Origin: FEN-1073 sp963780865
GTDB taxonomy: Bacteria > Chloroflexota > Anaerolineae > Anaerolineales > RBG-16-64-43
Assembly (NCBI GenBank): GCA_963780865.1
Contig: CAWADT010000016.1
Span: 124,001 to 188,000 of the forward strand
Direction: 5' to 3'
DNA: 64,000 nucleotides
The position numbers and the translations under genes are program-made. The number at the start of each line of letters is the position of its first letter. Positions within the stretch are counted from its first letter, which is position 1. A model generated the notes under the pieces. The model was not told the origin of the DNA. It saw only the letters and a list, made by a program, of their open reading frames with translations, and did not search any database. This document shows positions 8,075 to 16,802 of this stretch, piece by piece.

Positions 8075-8851
8075 TTATACCTCGCCCCCTCCCCGCATGC
8101 GGGAGACCTCGGAAAAATATTTCCGCGAACGCAGCGGGGATTCGAGCACGTATTGGATCAGGCGCTGCAGCACCGGCTCGAGCTCGTCGAGCGTGCCGTC
8201 GCCGACCCGCAGCCGGAGCGCCTCCTCGAGCGGGCTGCGCTGGATGTGGCGCAGCACCTTAAGGGCCGCGAGCGAAACGGGATACCTCCCTTCGGCGCGG
8301 TCGACGCATCGCGGGCAGACGACCCCGCCCCGCGCGGGGGAGAAGAATTGATCCTCCGCCCGGATCGTCTCGCCGCCGACGGTGCACAGGGAGAGTTCGG
8401 GGCGGTAGCCCATCGCGTCCAGAAGCTTGAGGTCGTAGATGCGCAGCGCCAGGGCAACGTTGACATCGCCGCACAGCGCCTCCAGCGTGCGCACGATCAA
8501 CCGGTAGGCCTCCGGATTTTCCAATTCCTCGGGCGCGAGCCGGTCGAGCAGTTCGGCGGTATAAGAGGCGGCGGCCGATCGAACCAGGTCGTCGCGCAAT
8601 CGGGCGAAGGATTCCACCGTTTCGGCCTGCGTAACGATGTCGAAATCCCTCCCGCGGGCGAGGAATACGTTGGCGCGGTGGAATAACTCCAAATGACCCG
8701 CCTTGCGCGAGCCGGGCTTGCGCACGCCCGCCGCCCTTACGCGGATCTTGCCGCGCTGCGGGGTGAACAGTGTGAGAATCCGGTCCGCCTCGCCCCAATT
8801 GCGGCGCCGGAGGATCACGGCTTCGATTTGATACGTTCGCTCGCGGGGCAT
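8075..8851 (-). CDS. recO: DNA repair protein RecO
   Basis: A 258-residue RecO, which loads RecA with RecR in the RecFOR gap-repair pathway. The N-terminal OB-fold (residues 1-80) shows YQIEAVILRRRNWGEADRILTLFTP and GKIRVRAAGVRKPGSRKAGHLELF. The helical C-terminal domain carries the zinc-type cysteines (LC.VGGE and VVCPRC). I chose ATG 8849-8851 because a promoter with TATAAT at 8858-8863 lies so close that transcription should begin at or next to the ATG; an in-frame start 36 bases further upstream would fall outside this transcript. No ribosome binding site is present, so the message is probably leaderless. It heads an operon with the M50 protease and GIY-YIG genes. Confidence 0.92.
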   Translation of the reverse strand: MPRERTYQIEAVILRRRNWGEADRILTLFTPQRGKIRVRAAGVRKPGSRKAGHLELFHRANVFLARGRDFDIVTQAETVESFARLRDDLVRSAAASYTAELLDRLAPEELENPEAYRLIVRTLEALCGDVNVALALRIYDLKLLDAMGYRPELSLCTVGGETIRAEDQFFSPARGGVVCPRCVDRAEGRYPVSLAALKVLRHIQRSPLEEALRLRVGDGTLDELEPVLQRLIQYVLESPLRSRKYFSEVSRMRGGGEV

Positions 8852-8857
8852 GACGGC

Positions 8858-8887
8858 ATTATACCGGGGACAATTGCACGGTGTCAT
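8858..8887 (-). promoter_or_regulatory. recO promoter, -35 inside repeat end
   Basis: Read on the minus strand: ATGACA (plus 8882-8887), an 18-base spacer, then TATAAT (plus 8858-8863). The predicted start site falls on or next to the recO ATG, so the transcript is likely leaderless. The -35 hexamer is the terminal TGTCAT of the adjoining dispersed repeat read in reverse. Confidence 0.55.
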
Positions 8888-9213
8888 TCCGAGCCCTCTG
8901 TAGAGGGCGAGGAATCGGCGGCTTCTTCGAGTAGATCCAAACTTTTATCAGCCGATCGTTTTCCGATTTATGCGTTACCGATCCCTCACCCCCTGAAGGG
9001 GGTTCGGGATGACAACCGCAGTATGTCATTCCGAGCTCTTTGTTGAGGGCGAGGAATCGGCGGCTTCTTCGAGTAGATCCAAACTTTTATCAGCCGATCG
9101 TTTTCCGATTTATGCGTTACCGATCCCTCACCCCCTGAAGGGGGTTCGGGATGACATTTGCAGAATGTCATCCCGACCCCGGGCCGCAGGCGAGAGGGGA
9201 GGAATCGGTGACG
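8882..9213 (+). repeat. Dispersed repeat family A, tandem duplication
   Basis: Two direct copies (8882-9014 and 9024-9156) run from TGTCATTCCGAG to GGGATGACA and are nearly identical over about 110 bases, including GAATCGGCGGCTTCTTCGAG. A third half-copy (9166-9213) follows. Each copy's ends are inverted relative to each other (TGTCAT / ATGACA), as in MITE- or REP-like elements. Related copies occur near 12421-12760 and 26089-26316. The near-identity of the pair implies recent duplication. Confidence 0.75.
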
Positions 9214-9230
9214 AGTGGAGCAGGTTTTGA

Positions 9231-10375
9231 TTACGGAGCGGGCAGCACGCCCAACGGGTTCTGGGGGGCGTTCAGGTAGCGCATCTCGAAGTGCAGGTGC
9301 GGTCCGGTGGAATTCCCCGTGGATCCGGCAAGCCCGATGATATTCCCGCCGTAAACGCCTTGGCCGCAGTGGACGTTGATTTGCGATAGGTGGGCGTAGA
9401 AAGGTGTGCCAGCCGTCCAGAGTGGTCGATAATCACCAGATTGCCATACCCGGGAGTGCCGTCGCGGTTCTGGCTCCAGCCCGCGTAAACGATCACCCCG
9501 TTGTCGGCGGCTACGATGGGCATGCCCAGATATAGGCGGCGATGTCGATGCCGGGATGGGCCGCGCCGAGGAAAGGATTGCCGGAAAGCCAATGATAGGA
9601 AGACGGCGTCGGCCAAACCCAATCGCCGGTTCCCACCGGGCCATCGAATCCGTTTTCGCAGACGCCGGATCCGAGCGCATAGGTTGCTGGATTTCCCGGT
9701 ATGGATGATCTGCGCCTGCCAATCGTATTGCTTCCAGCCGCCGGGTAGGATCAGCCACTGGCCGGGAGCGATTATCCGGCGTCGAGCGGATTGAGATCGT
9801 TGCCTGGCCAGTTGAGGATGGCCTCGACGGTAGTGTTCCAGGTATCGGCAATGCTTTCCAGCGAATCCCCTTCTTTCCATTTATAAAAGGCGCCGTCGAC
9901 GGGAAGAATGACAAGGGTTTGACCCGGCTGGAGGAAATTAGCGTCGTCAGCCAGCAGCGCGGTATTCCCCCAGACGATGCTGTCGTCCTTGAGCCCGAAT
10001 TGCCTGGCAATCGATTCGACCGAATCCCCCTTTTGGACGGTATATTGGGAGACCCAATCTGGATTGCGGGCCGGGATGGTCATTTGGGAAACGATCGAGC
10101 GGTCGATCCCCGACAGGAACCCGATCGGACGCTTGCGTGGTGGGGAGCGTCAGTCCGTCCTCCCCCATACCGACGCCCGCCGTTGCGGATTGCGCGGATT
10201 CACCCGTATGAACTGGCGCGCCTTCCGGATTGGTCTGGATCATCCGCCACCCCCAATACCCCAGCACGCCAAGCAGCGCGGCGGTGCAGAGCATGCCGAT
10301 CCAGAACCCTCCCGCGCGGAAGGAAGAGGGCGGAGAAGTTTTTTTTATTTTATGGGGGGTTTCCACATTCGTCAC
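9231..10375 (-). pseudogene. LysM/M23 endopeptidase gene broken by many frameshifts
   Basis: Pieced together across frames, the product is a membrane-anchored cell-wall endopeptidase. It has a GTG start at 10373-10375, one membrane helix (GFWIGMLCTAALLGVLGYWGW), two LysM peptidoglycan-binding repeats (YTVQKGDSVESIARQFGL...QPGQTLVILP and YKWKEGDSLESIADTWN) with a PGQWLILPGG segment, then an M23 domain with HPGIDIAA, VVADNG-like GMPIVAADNGVIVYAGW, FYAHLSQ and GPHLHFEMR. Following the protein requires frame changes near 10110, 9783, 9690, 9535 and twice near 9400-9420. Residues needed for zinc binding are still encoded. This many indels in 1.1 kb indicates a decaying pseudogene or a stretch of poor sequence. 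Confidence 0.75.
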
Positions 10376-10457
10376 AGCGCAATCCTATCCTCAAGCACCG
10401 GGGCTCTTCCGCCGACAAAGGCCGTCGGTCGAGCCCAGCCAGCCGCAACGGAGACGA

Positions 10458-10466
10458 ATTATAGCA
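10458..10466 (-). promoter_or_regulatory. Extended -10 promoter of the LysM/M23 gene
   Basis: On the minus strand the sequence reads TGCTATAAT, a perfect extended -10, about 83 bases upstream of the GTG start at 10375. The degenerate copy near 12370 carries TGCTATAAA at the equivalent place. Confidence 0.45.
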
Positions 10467-10657
10467 TAGGCACACTAAATGAAATAATGGGCCAATAGTT
10501 ACCTTTTCCTTTGAGGCATTACGTACGGAACTAATCCCCGCGTCCGCTACCGGCATTTTCATCCGTTGTTTACGTTGCCGCCGGTCCTATTCGTTGTTGC
10601 GCATTGGAAACTTTTCATAGCCGTGATGGCATACGAAAAATTGACAATGGAATCCAA

Positions 10658-11884
10658 TTATTCGTTTCGAGGAGCTAGATGATGCCCGTGCATTTCATTG
10701 CCATTATCGGAGCCCAGGAACGGGCGGAATCCTCCCAGCCGTTGATTATAGATCGCCAAGGCTGCGGCGATAAAGGTCGAAAGGGGCACGGCTGCAATCA
10801 AGCCTAAGGAACCAACCAAAGTTCGCACAATTTCCTCGGCAATCGTGGCGAGATTGATCAGGTTGTTATAATTGCCGCTTTCCACGGTAAACAGAAGCAG
10901 CAAAGGCAGGGCCACGCCGGCATAGGCCATCACCAGGGTATTGATGGTGGAAGCAACATGATCTTGGCCAATGCGATAGGCGCTTCGATAAAGTTGAGCA
11001 AATTGAAGAGTTGGATTCGCCTCGTGCAATTCAAAGACCGCCGAAGCCTGCGTGACCACCATATCGTCCAACACTCCAAGGGCGCCGATGATCATCCCGC
11101 CCAGGAGCAGGCCGCGTAGGTCGATATGAATTCCCGGCACTTGGAGCAGGTAGAGGGTCGATTCGTCGCCGCTCCCCGTCAGGAGCGCAATATTGATGAA
11201 TGACCAGGCCAGCAAACCGGTAATTGCCAGCACTAATAAAATTGCCAGGACGGCGGCATGCGTTTTCAAATTCCAACCGTAGGTGAGATAGAGCGCAACG
11301 GCCAGTATGATCATCGAACCGATAATGCTCACACGGACTGGATCCTCCCCGTTCAAAATATGTGGCAGAATATAGCCGATCACAACCGCAAAGCTGAAAC
11401 CCAGAGCCAATAAACTGCGCAATCCTTTCCAGCGCGCCACGGCAAGGAGAGCGAAAATAAAAACCCCCAGTAAAATAAGAATCGGCCGGATACGCATTGC
11501 ATCGGCGTACGAGGCTATTAATTCATTGCTATTAACCTCCTGACTCAAGACAATCAATATTTGATCTCCGGGACGGAAGTGGATTCCGCTGGGCATAATT
11601 TGATCCTTGCCATAATTCAATTCGATCGGAACACCCTTATATTGGCCCGAAAGGATCCTGACCCGTAAATGTTGATACGGCTGGACAACATTCCCCAAGG
11701 TGACCGTTCCTTCATCGAGGATTTCCATCACTTGGGCAGGCACTAGCTCGGAGCCAAAGCCGATTCCCGCCGTTGAGGGAAGAGAGACCCCGAAGAAGTA
11801 TGGTATTCCCCAGATGATAAAAGCGATGACCGCCGCCGAGAGTAGAAAAATTAATCCAAAAACAATACGTTTCGAAAAAACCAT
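10658..11884 (-). CDS. YibE/F family membrane protein
   Basis: A 408-residue protein with an N-terminal membrane helix (residues 8-33), a soluble beta-rich segment (50-125: VPAQVMEILDEGTVTLG, LRVRILSGQYKGVPIEL, FRPGDQILIVL) and then about seven to eight hydrophobic helices to residue 385. The conserved YibE/F segments GMIIGALGVLDDMVVTQASAVFEL and YRIGQDHVASTINTLVMAYAG are clear. The family's biochemical role is not established; it is thought to be a multipass transport-type protein. The ATG follows GAGGAG at good spacing. It stands alone; both flanks hold intergenic repeats or remnants. Confidence 0.9.
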   Translation of the reverse strand: MVFSKRIVFGLIFLLSAAVIAFIIWGIPYFFGVSLPSTAGIGFGSELVPAQVMEILDEGTVTLGNVVQPYQHLRVRILSGQYKGVPIELNYGKDQIMPSGIHFRPGDQILIVLSQEVNSNELIASYADAMRIRPILILLGVFIFALLAVARWKGLRSLLALGFSFAVVIGYILPHILNGEDPVRVSIIGSMIILAVALYLTYGWNLKTHAAVLAILLVLAITGLLAWSFINIALLTGSGDESTLYLLQVPGIHIDLRGLLLGGMIIGALGVLDDMVVTQASAVFELHEANPTLQFAQLYRSAYRIGQDHVASTINTLVMAYAGVALPLLLLFTVESGNYNNLINLATIAEEIVRTLVGSLGLIAAVPLSTFIAAALAIYNQRLGGFRPFLGSDNGNEMHGHHLAPRNE

Positions 11885-12168
11885 ACGGGGCTCCTCTGTT
11901 TGTCTGAAGAAAATGACTCATGCAGTAGGATGGGGGAATCCATCAGCCCCCTCCAAATTCCCGAGGCGCCTTTTCCGGCTCATCGGTTTTTTTTCTTGAA
12001 CCTGGGTACACCCTACGATCTACTTGCACCTTCTTGATGATTTCCTTCCAAGAAGCGTTTTCGTTGCTTTTTTTCATTATACACTTCATTGGATAAAAAA
12101 ATTTCAAACTGAAAGGTTGAGAAAAAAACTTATGTGTAAAAAGACGAATTTCTGTAGTCTATAATGAA
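11885..12168 (+). other. Intergenic stretch upstream of YibE/F gene
   Basis: About 280 bases, AT-richer than the surroundings, with A/T runs near 12060-12140. It presumably holds the promoter of the minus-strand YibE/F gene, but I see no clear hexamer pair or coding sequence. Confidence 0.3.
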
Positions 12169-12279
12169 CTACCGCGCGGCAATCAGCGCGGCGGTGCACA
12201 GCATGCCGATCCAAAACCCCGATATGGGGGAAGGAAGTCGGAAGGTTTTTCTCGCGCCGGGCGTTTTTATGTCCGCTAC
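12169..12279 (-). pseudogene. Truncated second copy of the LysM/M23 gene start
   Basis: On the minus strand the frame reads IKTPGARKTFRLPSP, then SGFWIGMLCTAALIAAR and a TAG. This aligns with the first 35 residues of the LysM/M23 protein at 10375 (KIKKTSPPS.., GFWIGMLCTAALLG). The start GTG has become GTA, and similarity extends upstream past the old promoter region to about 12371. It is a partial duplicate that decayed after truncation. Confidence 0.6.
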
Positions 12280-12420
12280 CGCGCGATCCTTTCCGGAGGG
12301 AGCGGTTCTTCCTTCCGGTCGACACCCGCCGTCGAGCCATTCGGCCGCGACGGTCGCGATTTATAGCATAGGGACTTTACAGGAAATACCGGGCGAAAAC
12401 AGGTGTGCAATCCGTTTTAT

Positions 12421-12760
12421 CTTTAGGGCGCTACCGATCCCTCATCCATAAAGCAGGCTCGGGAGGATATGCGCCATATGTCCTTCCGACCCCGAGCCGC
12501 AGGCGAGGGGAAGGAATCGGTTGCGCATGTGCGGAGACTGACGCATTTATATTGTCGGTCCCATTATATTTGAGTCACCGATCCCTCGGTTCCATAGGAG
12601 GCCTTGGGATGACATATGCAGTATGTCATTCCGAAGAGCCGAAGGCTCTGAGGAATCGTTAACTCGGTCAGGAAAACCCACACATTCACAATGCAATTAA
12701 ATCCCAATTCATGCGCCGCCAATTCCTCGCCCATGAAGCAGGCTCGGAATGACATATTGC
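12421..12760 (+). repeat. Dispersed repeat family A, mosaic of partial copies
   Basis: Segments ACCGATCCCTC, GAGCCGCAGGCGAGGGGAAGGAATCGG, ACCGATCCCTCGG, GGGATGACATATGCAGTATGTCATTCCGA and GGCTCGGAATGACATAT match the family at 8882-9213 and 26089-26316. No gene is visible here. Confidence 0.6.
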
Positions 12761-12777
12761 GCGAGAAGATCGGCGAT

Positions 12778-12806
12778 TTGCCTTCCCTCCGCGGAGCGGC
12801 TAGAAT
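12778..12806 (+). promoter_or_regulatory. Putative trmD promoter
   Basis: TTGCCT (12778-12783), 17-base spacer, TAGAAT (12801-12806). This would give a leader of about 10 bases before the trmD ATG at 12824, consistent with the absence of a ribosome binding site. Confidence 0.45.
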
Positions 12807-12823
12807 GATCCTGCCGTTTCGCC

Positions 12824-13574
12824 ATGCTGACGATCGAAATTTTCACCCTCTTTCCAGAATCTCTTCGAAGCTCCGCTGCGCGAGAGCATTCTCGGCCGCG
12901 CCATTGCGCACGGCCTGCTCGCGGTCGGCGTGCACAACATCCGCGACGCCGCGACGGACCGCCACCAGGTGACCGACGACGCCCCGTACGGCGGCGGGGG
13001 CGGGATGGTGATGAAACCGGAGCCGATTTTCTCCTCAGTCGAGACGGTCCTCGGGTCGCCGCCCGCGCTGCCCGTTATCCTGCTCACCCCGCAGGGCGCG
13101 CCGTTCACACAGAAGAAAGCCTGGGAGCTGGCGGCGACGGCGGGTTTCGCGCTGGTGTGCGGGCGGTATGAAGGGGTCGACGAGCGCGTACGCGAGCACC
13201 TGGCGGACGAGGAACTTTCCATCGGCGACTACGTGCTTTCCGGCGGCGAGCTCCCGGCGCTGGTGGTGGTGGAAGCCGTCGCCCGCCTCCTGCCCGGGGC
13301 GCTTGGCGACGAGGAGGGCGCGCGCGACGACAGCCATGCGAGCGGATTGCTGGAATACCCGCATTACACCCGCCCGCCCGATTTCCGCGGCTGGGGTGTG
13401 CCGGACGTGCTGCTCTCGGGCAACCATGCCCAGTTGCGGCAATGGCGCCGCGAGCAGTCGCTGCGGCGGACTTTCCTTCGCCGGCCGGACCTGCTGGCGA
13501 AAGCAGATTTATCCGACGAGGAAAAGCGGTTGATCGCGCGCTGGCGGGCGCAGGAATCCGGAGCGGAGAAGTAA
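12824..13574 (+). CDS. trmD: tRNA (guanine-N1)-methyltransferase TrmD, frameshifted near the start
   Basis: TrmD makes m1G37 in tRNA and prevents +1 frameshifting during translation. The first frame gives MLTIEIFTLFPES from 12824. One base later the family sequence resumes in the next frame as LFEAPLRESILGRAIAHGLLAVGVHNIRD, running intact to 13574. The trefoil-knot motifs are all present: YGGGGGMVMKPEPIF, LLTPQGAPFTQ, VCGRYEGVDERV, SIGDYVLSGGELPALVVVEA. The C-terminal YTRPPDFRGWGVPDVLLSGNH is also typical. The extra base lies within about 12860-12868. Since trmD is essential or nearly so in most bacteria, a sequence error is more likely than a true lesion. Confidence 0.88.
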
Positions 13575-13720
13575 CCGCCCCGCTTGGCCGTTCGGTTCAA
13601 TCGCATCCGCCGGCGAAAAAAATTTTTTCCGAAAACAGAAGGGGGCGGGCTATTCCATTCCAGAGAAAGAAAAATTGCAGGCATTTTCCGCGCCTCGGCT
13701 GCAACTTCGGAACCGGGGAC

Positions 13721-13749
13721 TTGCCCAACTTCGCGGCTCATGCTAGAGT
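13721..13749 (+). promoter_or_regulatory. Putative promoter of the peptide-binding lipoprotein gene
   Basis: TTGCCC (13721-13726), 17-base spacer, TAGAGT (13744-13749), about 32 bases before the ATG at 13782. Confidence 0.45.
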
Positions 13750-13781
13750 CTTGCATTCTTTAAAATCGGGGGAAAAACATC

Positions 13782-15692
13782 ATGTCGAAAATTACGCCTA
13801 TCGCAAAACCTTTCCTGCTGTCGGCGCTTTTGGCCTGCATCCTGGCCGGTTGTCAGGGCAGTTCGGCCATCACGCCCGGCACGCCGCTGCCGACGGAGGC
13901 GAACACGCCGACCGGGACCATCCAGCCTCCCCGCAGCCTGACCATCTGTCTGGGCGAGGAGCCTAAAAGCCTTTACCTCTACGGCGCAGGCGGGTTGGCT
14001 TCCCGCACCGTCCTGGAGGCTGTGTATGACGGGCCCATCGACGCGCTCAATTATTCCTACACTCCGGTAATCCTTCAATCCCTGCCCACCCTCGCCAACG
14101 GCGGCGCCACCCTCAACCCGGTCGCCGTGAAACAGGGCGATAAAATTTTCGACGATAGCGGAGCCGCGGCGTCGCTCGTGCCCGGCGTAAAGTACCGCCC
14201 CGCCGGGTGCGCCGACTCAATGTGCGTCGCGACCTATTCCGGCGGCTCGGTGATGATGGATCAACTGCAGGTGACGTTTGTGTTGAAATCCGGCTTGTTG
14301 TGGTCGGACGGGGCGCCGCTCACGGCGGACAACTCGGTTTATTCCTTCGAGCTTTCCTCCTCCCCCGACACTCCCGCTCCGGCCGGAATGACGCGCGCGA
14401 TCCTCGGTACGCAGAAGTATGAAAAACTGGACGATCTCACAGTCCGCTGGACCGCGCTCCCTGGAAACATCGACCCTTCGTATTCCCACCGGTTCTGGGT
14501 GCCGCTGCCGCGCCACGCGTGGGGCAAGCTGTCGGCGGCCGAACTGCTCACCGCCGACGAGTCCACCCGCATCCCGATCGGCTGGGGGCCGTACATCATC
14601 CAGTCCTGGACGGCGGGCACCGAAATCACTCTGAAAAAAAATCCAAATTATTTCCGCGCCGGCGAGGGGCTGCCGCATTTTGATACGCTGCACATCAAGT
14701 TCATCAACCCTGACGGACGGCTTGGCATCTCGGCCTTCCTGTCGGGGGAATGCGATGTGGTCGATCAGACCGTTCAACTGGACGACCAGATCGCCGAGAT
14801 TCAGAACCTGCAATCCCAAAAGAAACTGGTGGCGGCGTTCGCCACCGGCACCGCCTGGGAACATCTTGATTTCAACCTCAAACCGGCCTCCGGGAAAGGC
14901 GCCTTGGATTATCAGGACGTCCGCCTGCGCGAGGCGATTGCGTTTTGCCTGGACCGGCAGAAAGTGGTCGACCAGGCGTTGGGCGGGCTTTCCGTCGTCC
15001 CCGATGATTACGTTCCGCCGCAGGATCCGCTCTACAACAAGGACGTCGCCAGGTATCCGTTCGATCCGGCCAAGGGGGAGGCATTGCTTGATCAGATTGG
15101 ATGGAAGGATCTCGACAACAACCCGTCCACCCCGCGCACCGCGCAGGGAGTGGCCGGCGTGGCCAACGGCACGCAGCTGATCGTCAACTCCACGATGGTG
15201 TTCACCGAACTGCGCCAAGCGGCCGCCGCCATTTACGGCACCAGCCTGATGGGATGCGGGATCGGATATGTCGCCTCCTCCACCGACAATACCTTGTTCG
15301 TCGCCAGCGCAGACGGGCTGCTCTTCGGCCGCAACTTTGAGACCGTCCAGTTCGGATGGATCGCGGGGGTGGAACCCGCTTGCGAACTGTATACCACCGC
15401 GGAGATTCCAACCATTGATAACGGGTATTTGGGTTCCAACCCGACCGGCTTTTCCAATCCGGATTTCGACCAAGCCTGCGATCTGGCGCACCGGTCGCTT
15501 CCCGGCACGGCGGCCTATATCCAGAATCAAAACCTGGCGCAGAAAATCTTCGCCGAATATCTGCCGTCGATTCCGCTCTACCTCACAGTGAAAATGGCCG
15601 TCGCCCGCCCCGACCTCACCGGGTTGATCATGGACCCCACCGCCGCCAGTGATTTATGGAATTTGGAAGGGTTTGACCTCGCCTCGTCCTAG
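13782..15692 (+). CDS. ABC transporter substrate-binding lipoprotein, SBP family 5
   Basis: A 636-residue periplasmic or surface-bound solute-binding lipoprotein of the oligopeptide/dipeptide/nickel type (SBP_bac_5). Residues 1-24 are a lipoprotein signal with LAGC and Cys24, followed by a Thr/Pro linker. Family landmarks: DQLQVTFVLKSGLLWSDGAPLTADNSVYSFEL (about 165-195), a PIGWGPYIIQSWTAGTEITLKKNPNYF region (about 265-295), DYQDVRLREAIAFCLDRQKVVDQALGG (about 370-400) and the late FNPDFDQACDLA segment. The protein is intact. A terminator follows directly, so it is transcribed separately from the two ATPase genes that probably serve it. No permease genes are present. Confidence 0.88.
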   Translation: MSKITPIAKPFLLSALLACILAGCQGSSAITPGTPLPTEANTPTGTIQPPRSLTICLGEEPKSLYLYGAGGLASRTVLEAVYDGPIDALNYSYTPVILQSLPTLANGGATLNPVAVKQGDKIFDDSGAAASLVPGVKYRPAGCADSMCVATYSGGSVMMDQLQVTFVLKSGLLWSDGAPLTADNSVYSFELSSSPDTPAPAGMTRAILGTQKYEKLDDLTVRWTALPGNIDPSYSHRFWVPLPRHAWGKLSAAELLTADESTRIPIGWGPYIIQSWTAGTEITLKKNPNYFRAGEGLPHFDTLHIKFINPDGRLGISAFLSGECDVVDQTVQLDDQIAEIQNLQSQKKLVAAFATGTAWEHLDFNLKPASGKGALDYQDVRLREAIAFCLDRQKVVDQALGGLSVVPDDYVPPQDPLYNKDVARYPFDPAKGEALLDQIGWKDLDNNPSTPRTAQGVAGVANGTQLIVNSTMVFTELRQAAAAIYGTSLMGCGIGYVASSTDNTLFVASADGLLFGRNFETVQFGWIAGVEPACELYTTAEIPTIDNGYLGSNPTGFSNPDFDQACDLAHRSLPGTAAYIQNQNLAQKIFAEYLPSIPLYLTVKMAVARPDLTGLIMDPTAASDLWNLEGFDLASS

Positions 15693-15726
15693 CCCGGCGG
15701 GCGAAATCGTTCGGGAAAATATTCGA

Positions 15727-15759
15727 AGCGCGCGGGGCAGCCCCGCGCGCTTTTGTTTT
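15727..15759 (+). terminator. Rho-independent terminator after the binding-protein gene
   Basis: A perfect GC-rich hairpin (GCGCGCGGGG-CAG-CCCCGCGCGC) followed by TTTTGTTTTG. Confidence 0.85.
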
Positions 15760-15766
15760 GTTCCGC

Positions 15767-15796
15767 TTGACGCCGATTTCGAATCTCGTTTATAGT
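15767..15796 (+). promoter_or_regulatory. Promoter of the two peptide-transporter ATPase genes
   Basis: TTGACG (15767-15772), 18-base spacer, TATAGT (15791-15796), about 31 bases before ATG 15828. It lies immediately after the terminator, so the ATPase pair has its own transcript. Confidence 0.6.
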
Positions 15797-15827
15797 CCGC
15801 TCCAACGCGCGGTTCCAAGAGATCACG

Positions 15828-16802
15828 ATGGGAAAAGAAACCTTGCTGACAGTGGAAAACCTGAGCGTCCGGTACGCCACTCCCGGCGGCGAAGTGTCCG
15901 CGGTGGACGATGTTTCGTTCGACCTTGCCCGCGGCGAGGCGCTCGGGGTGGCGGGGGAATCCGGCTGCGGAAAAACAACCCTCGCCCTGAGCCTGCTCCG
16001 GCTGCTGCCGGAGGGCGGGCGCGTCCTGCACGGGCGGGTCCTCCTGGGGAACACCGATCTTCTCCCGCTGTCCGAAGCAGCGCTGCGCCCGTTCCGATGG
16101 CGCCGGATGGCGATCGTCCTCCAGGAAGCGATGAATTCCCTGCATCCGGTGTATCGGGTGGGCGACCAGGTGTGCGAGGTGCTCCAGGCGTGCGACCCCC
16201 GCCTTACGCGCCGCCAGGCCCGCTCGCGCGCGGCGGAACTGTTCGCGCTGCTCGGGGTGGAAACAGCGATGATGGACGGGTATCCGCACGAGTTCAGCGG
16301 CGGAATGCGCCAGCGGGCGGCGATCGCCGTGGCGCTGGCGGGCGATCCGGAGCTGGTCGTCGCCGACGAGCCAACCACCGGCCTCGACGTGATCGCCCAG
16401 GATTCCCTCTTGCGGGAGATCCGGGCGCTGCAGGAACGCCGCGGAATGAGCATGATCTACATCACGCACGATATCGCCGTACTGGCCGAGGCGAGCCGGC
16501 GCATGGCGGTGATGTACGCCGGACGATGGGCCGAGTTGGGCGAAAGCGCGGAACTTTTCGACCATAGCCTGCACCCGTACACGCGCGCGCTGCTCCTGAG
16601 CTTTCCCAATCTCCACGGCCCCCTGCGGCGGATTCCACCCCTGGCCGGCGAGCCGCCGGATCTTTTACATCCGCCTTCCGGCTGCCGCTTTCATCCGCGC
16701 TGCCCGCGGACGCTTGAGATTTGCGCGGCCCGCGTCCCCGACTGGAAGGATTACGGCGGCGGACATTACGCCGCATGCTGGAACCCGATGGAGGATGCGT
16801 GA
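15828..16802 (+). CDS. Oligopeptide-type ABC transporter ATP-binding protein (DppD/OppD-like)
   Basis: A 324-residue ATPase for peptide import. Walker A is GESGCGKT at 43-50, the signature FSGGMRQR near 157-164, and Walker B LVVADEPT near 176-183, with the switch His in ITHDIAVL. The C-terminal oligopeptide-transporter extension (SGCRFHPRCP, with Cys clusters) is characteristic of OppD/DppD and in some family members binds an iron-sulfur cluster. The stop overlaps the next gene's GTG (GTGA), so the two ATPases are coupled. The usual permease genes are missing from the locus. Confidence 0.9.
   Translation: MGKETLLTVENLSVRYATPGGEVSAVDDVSFDLARGEALGVAGESGCGKTTLALSLLRLLPEGGRVLHGRVLLGNTDLLPLSEAALRPFRWRRMAIVLQEAMNSLHPVYRVGDQVCEVLQACDPRLTRRQARSRAAELFALLGVETAMMDGYPHEFSGGMRQRAAIAVALAGDPELVVADEPTTGLDVIAQDSLLREIRALQERRGMSMIYITHDIAVLAEASRRMAVMYAGRWAELGESAELFDHSLHPYTRALLLSFPNLHGPLRRIPPLAGEPPDLLHPPSGCRFHPRCPRTLEICAARVPDWKDYGGGHYAACWNPMEDA

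Noticed and set aside
8882..9213. CRISPR array
   Set aside because: Copies are about 130 bases, only two to three in number and without regular short spacers; they are dispersed repeats.
12860..12870. Programmed frameshift in trmD
   Set aside because: No stop codon or slippery heptamer at the shift site and no Shine-Dalgarno-like stimulator; a single extra base explains it better.
14217..15530. Long minus-strand reading frame across the binding-protein gene
   Set aside because: It is the shadow of a GC-rich gene on the plus strand; it has no recognisable motif and no ribosome binding site.
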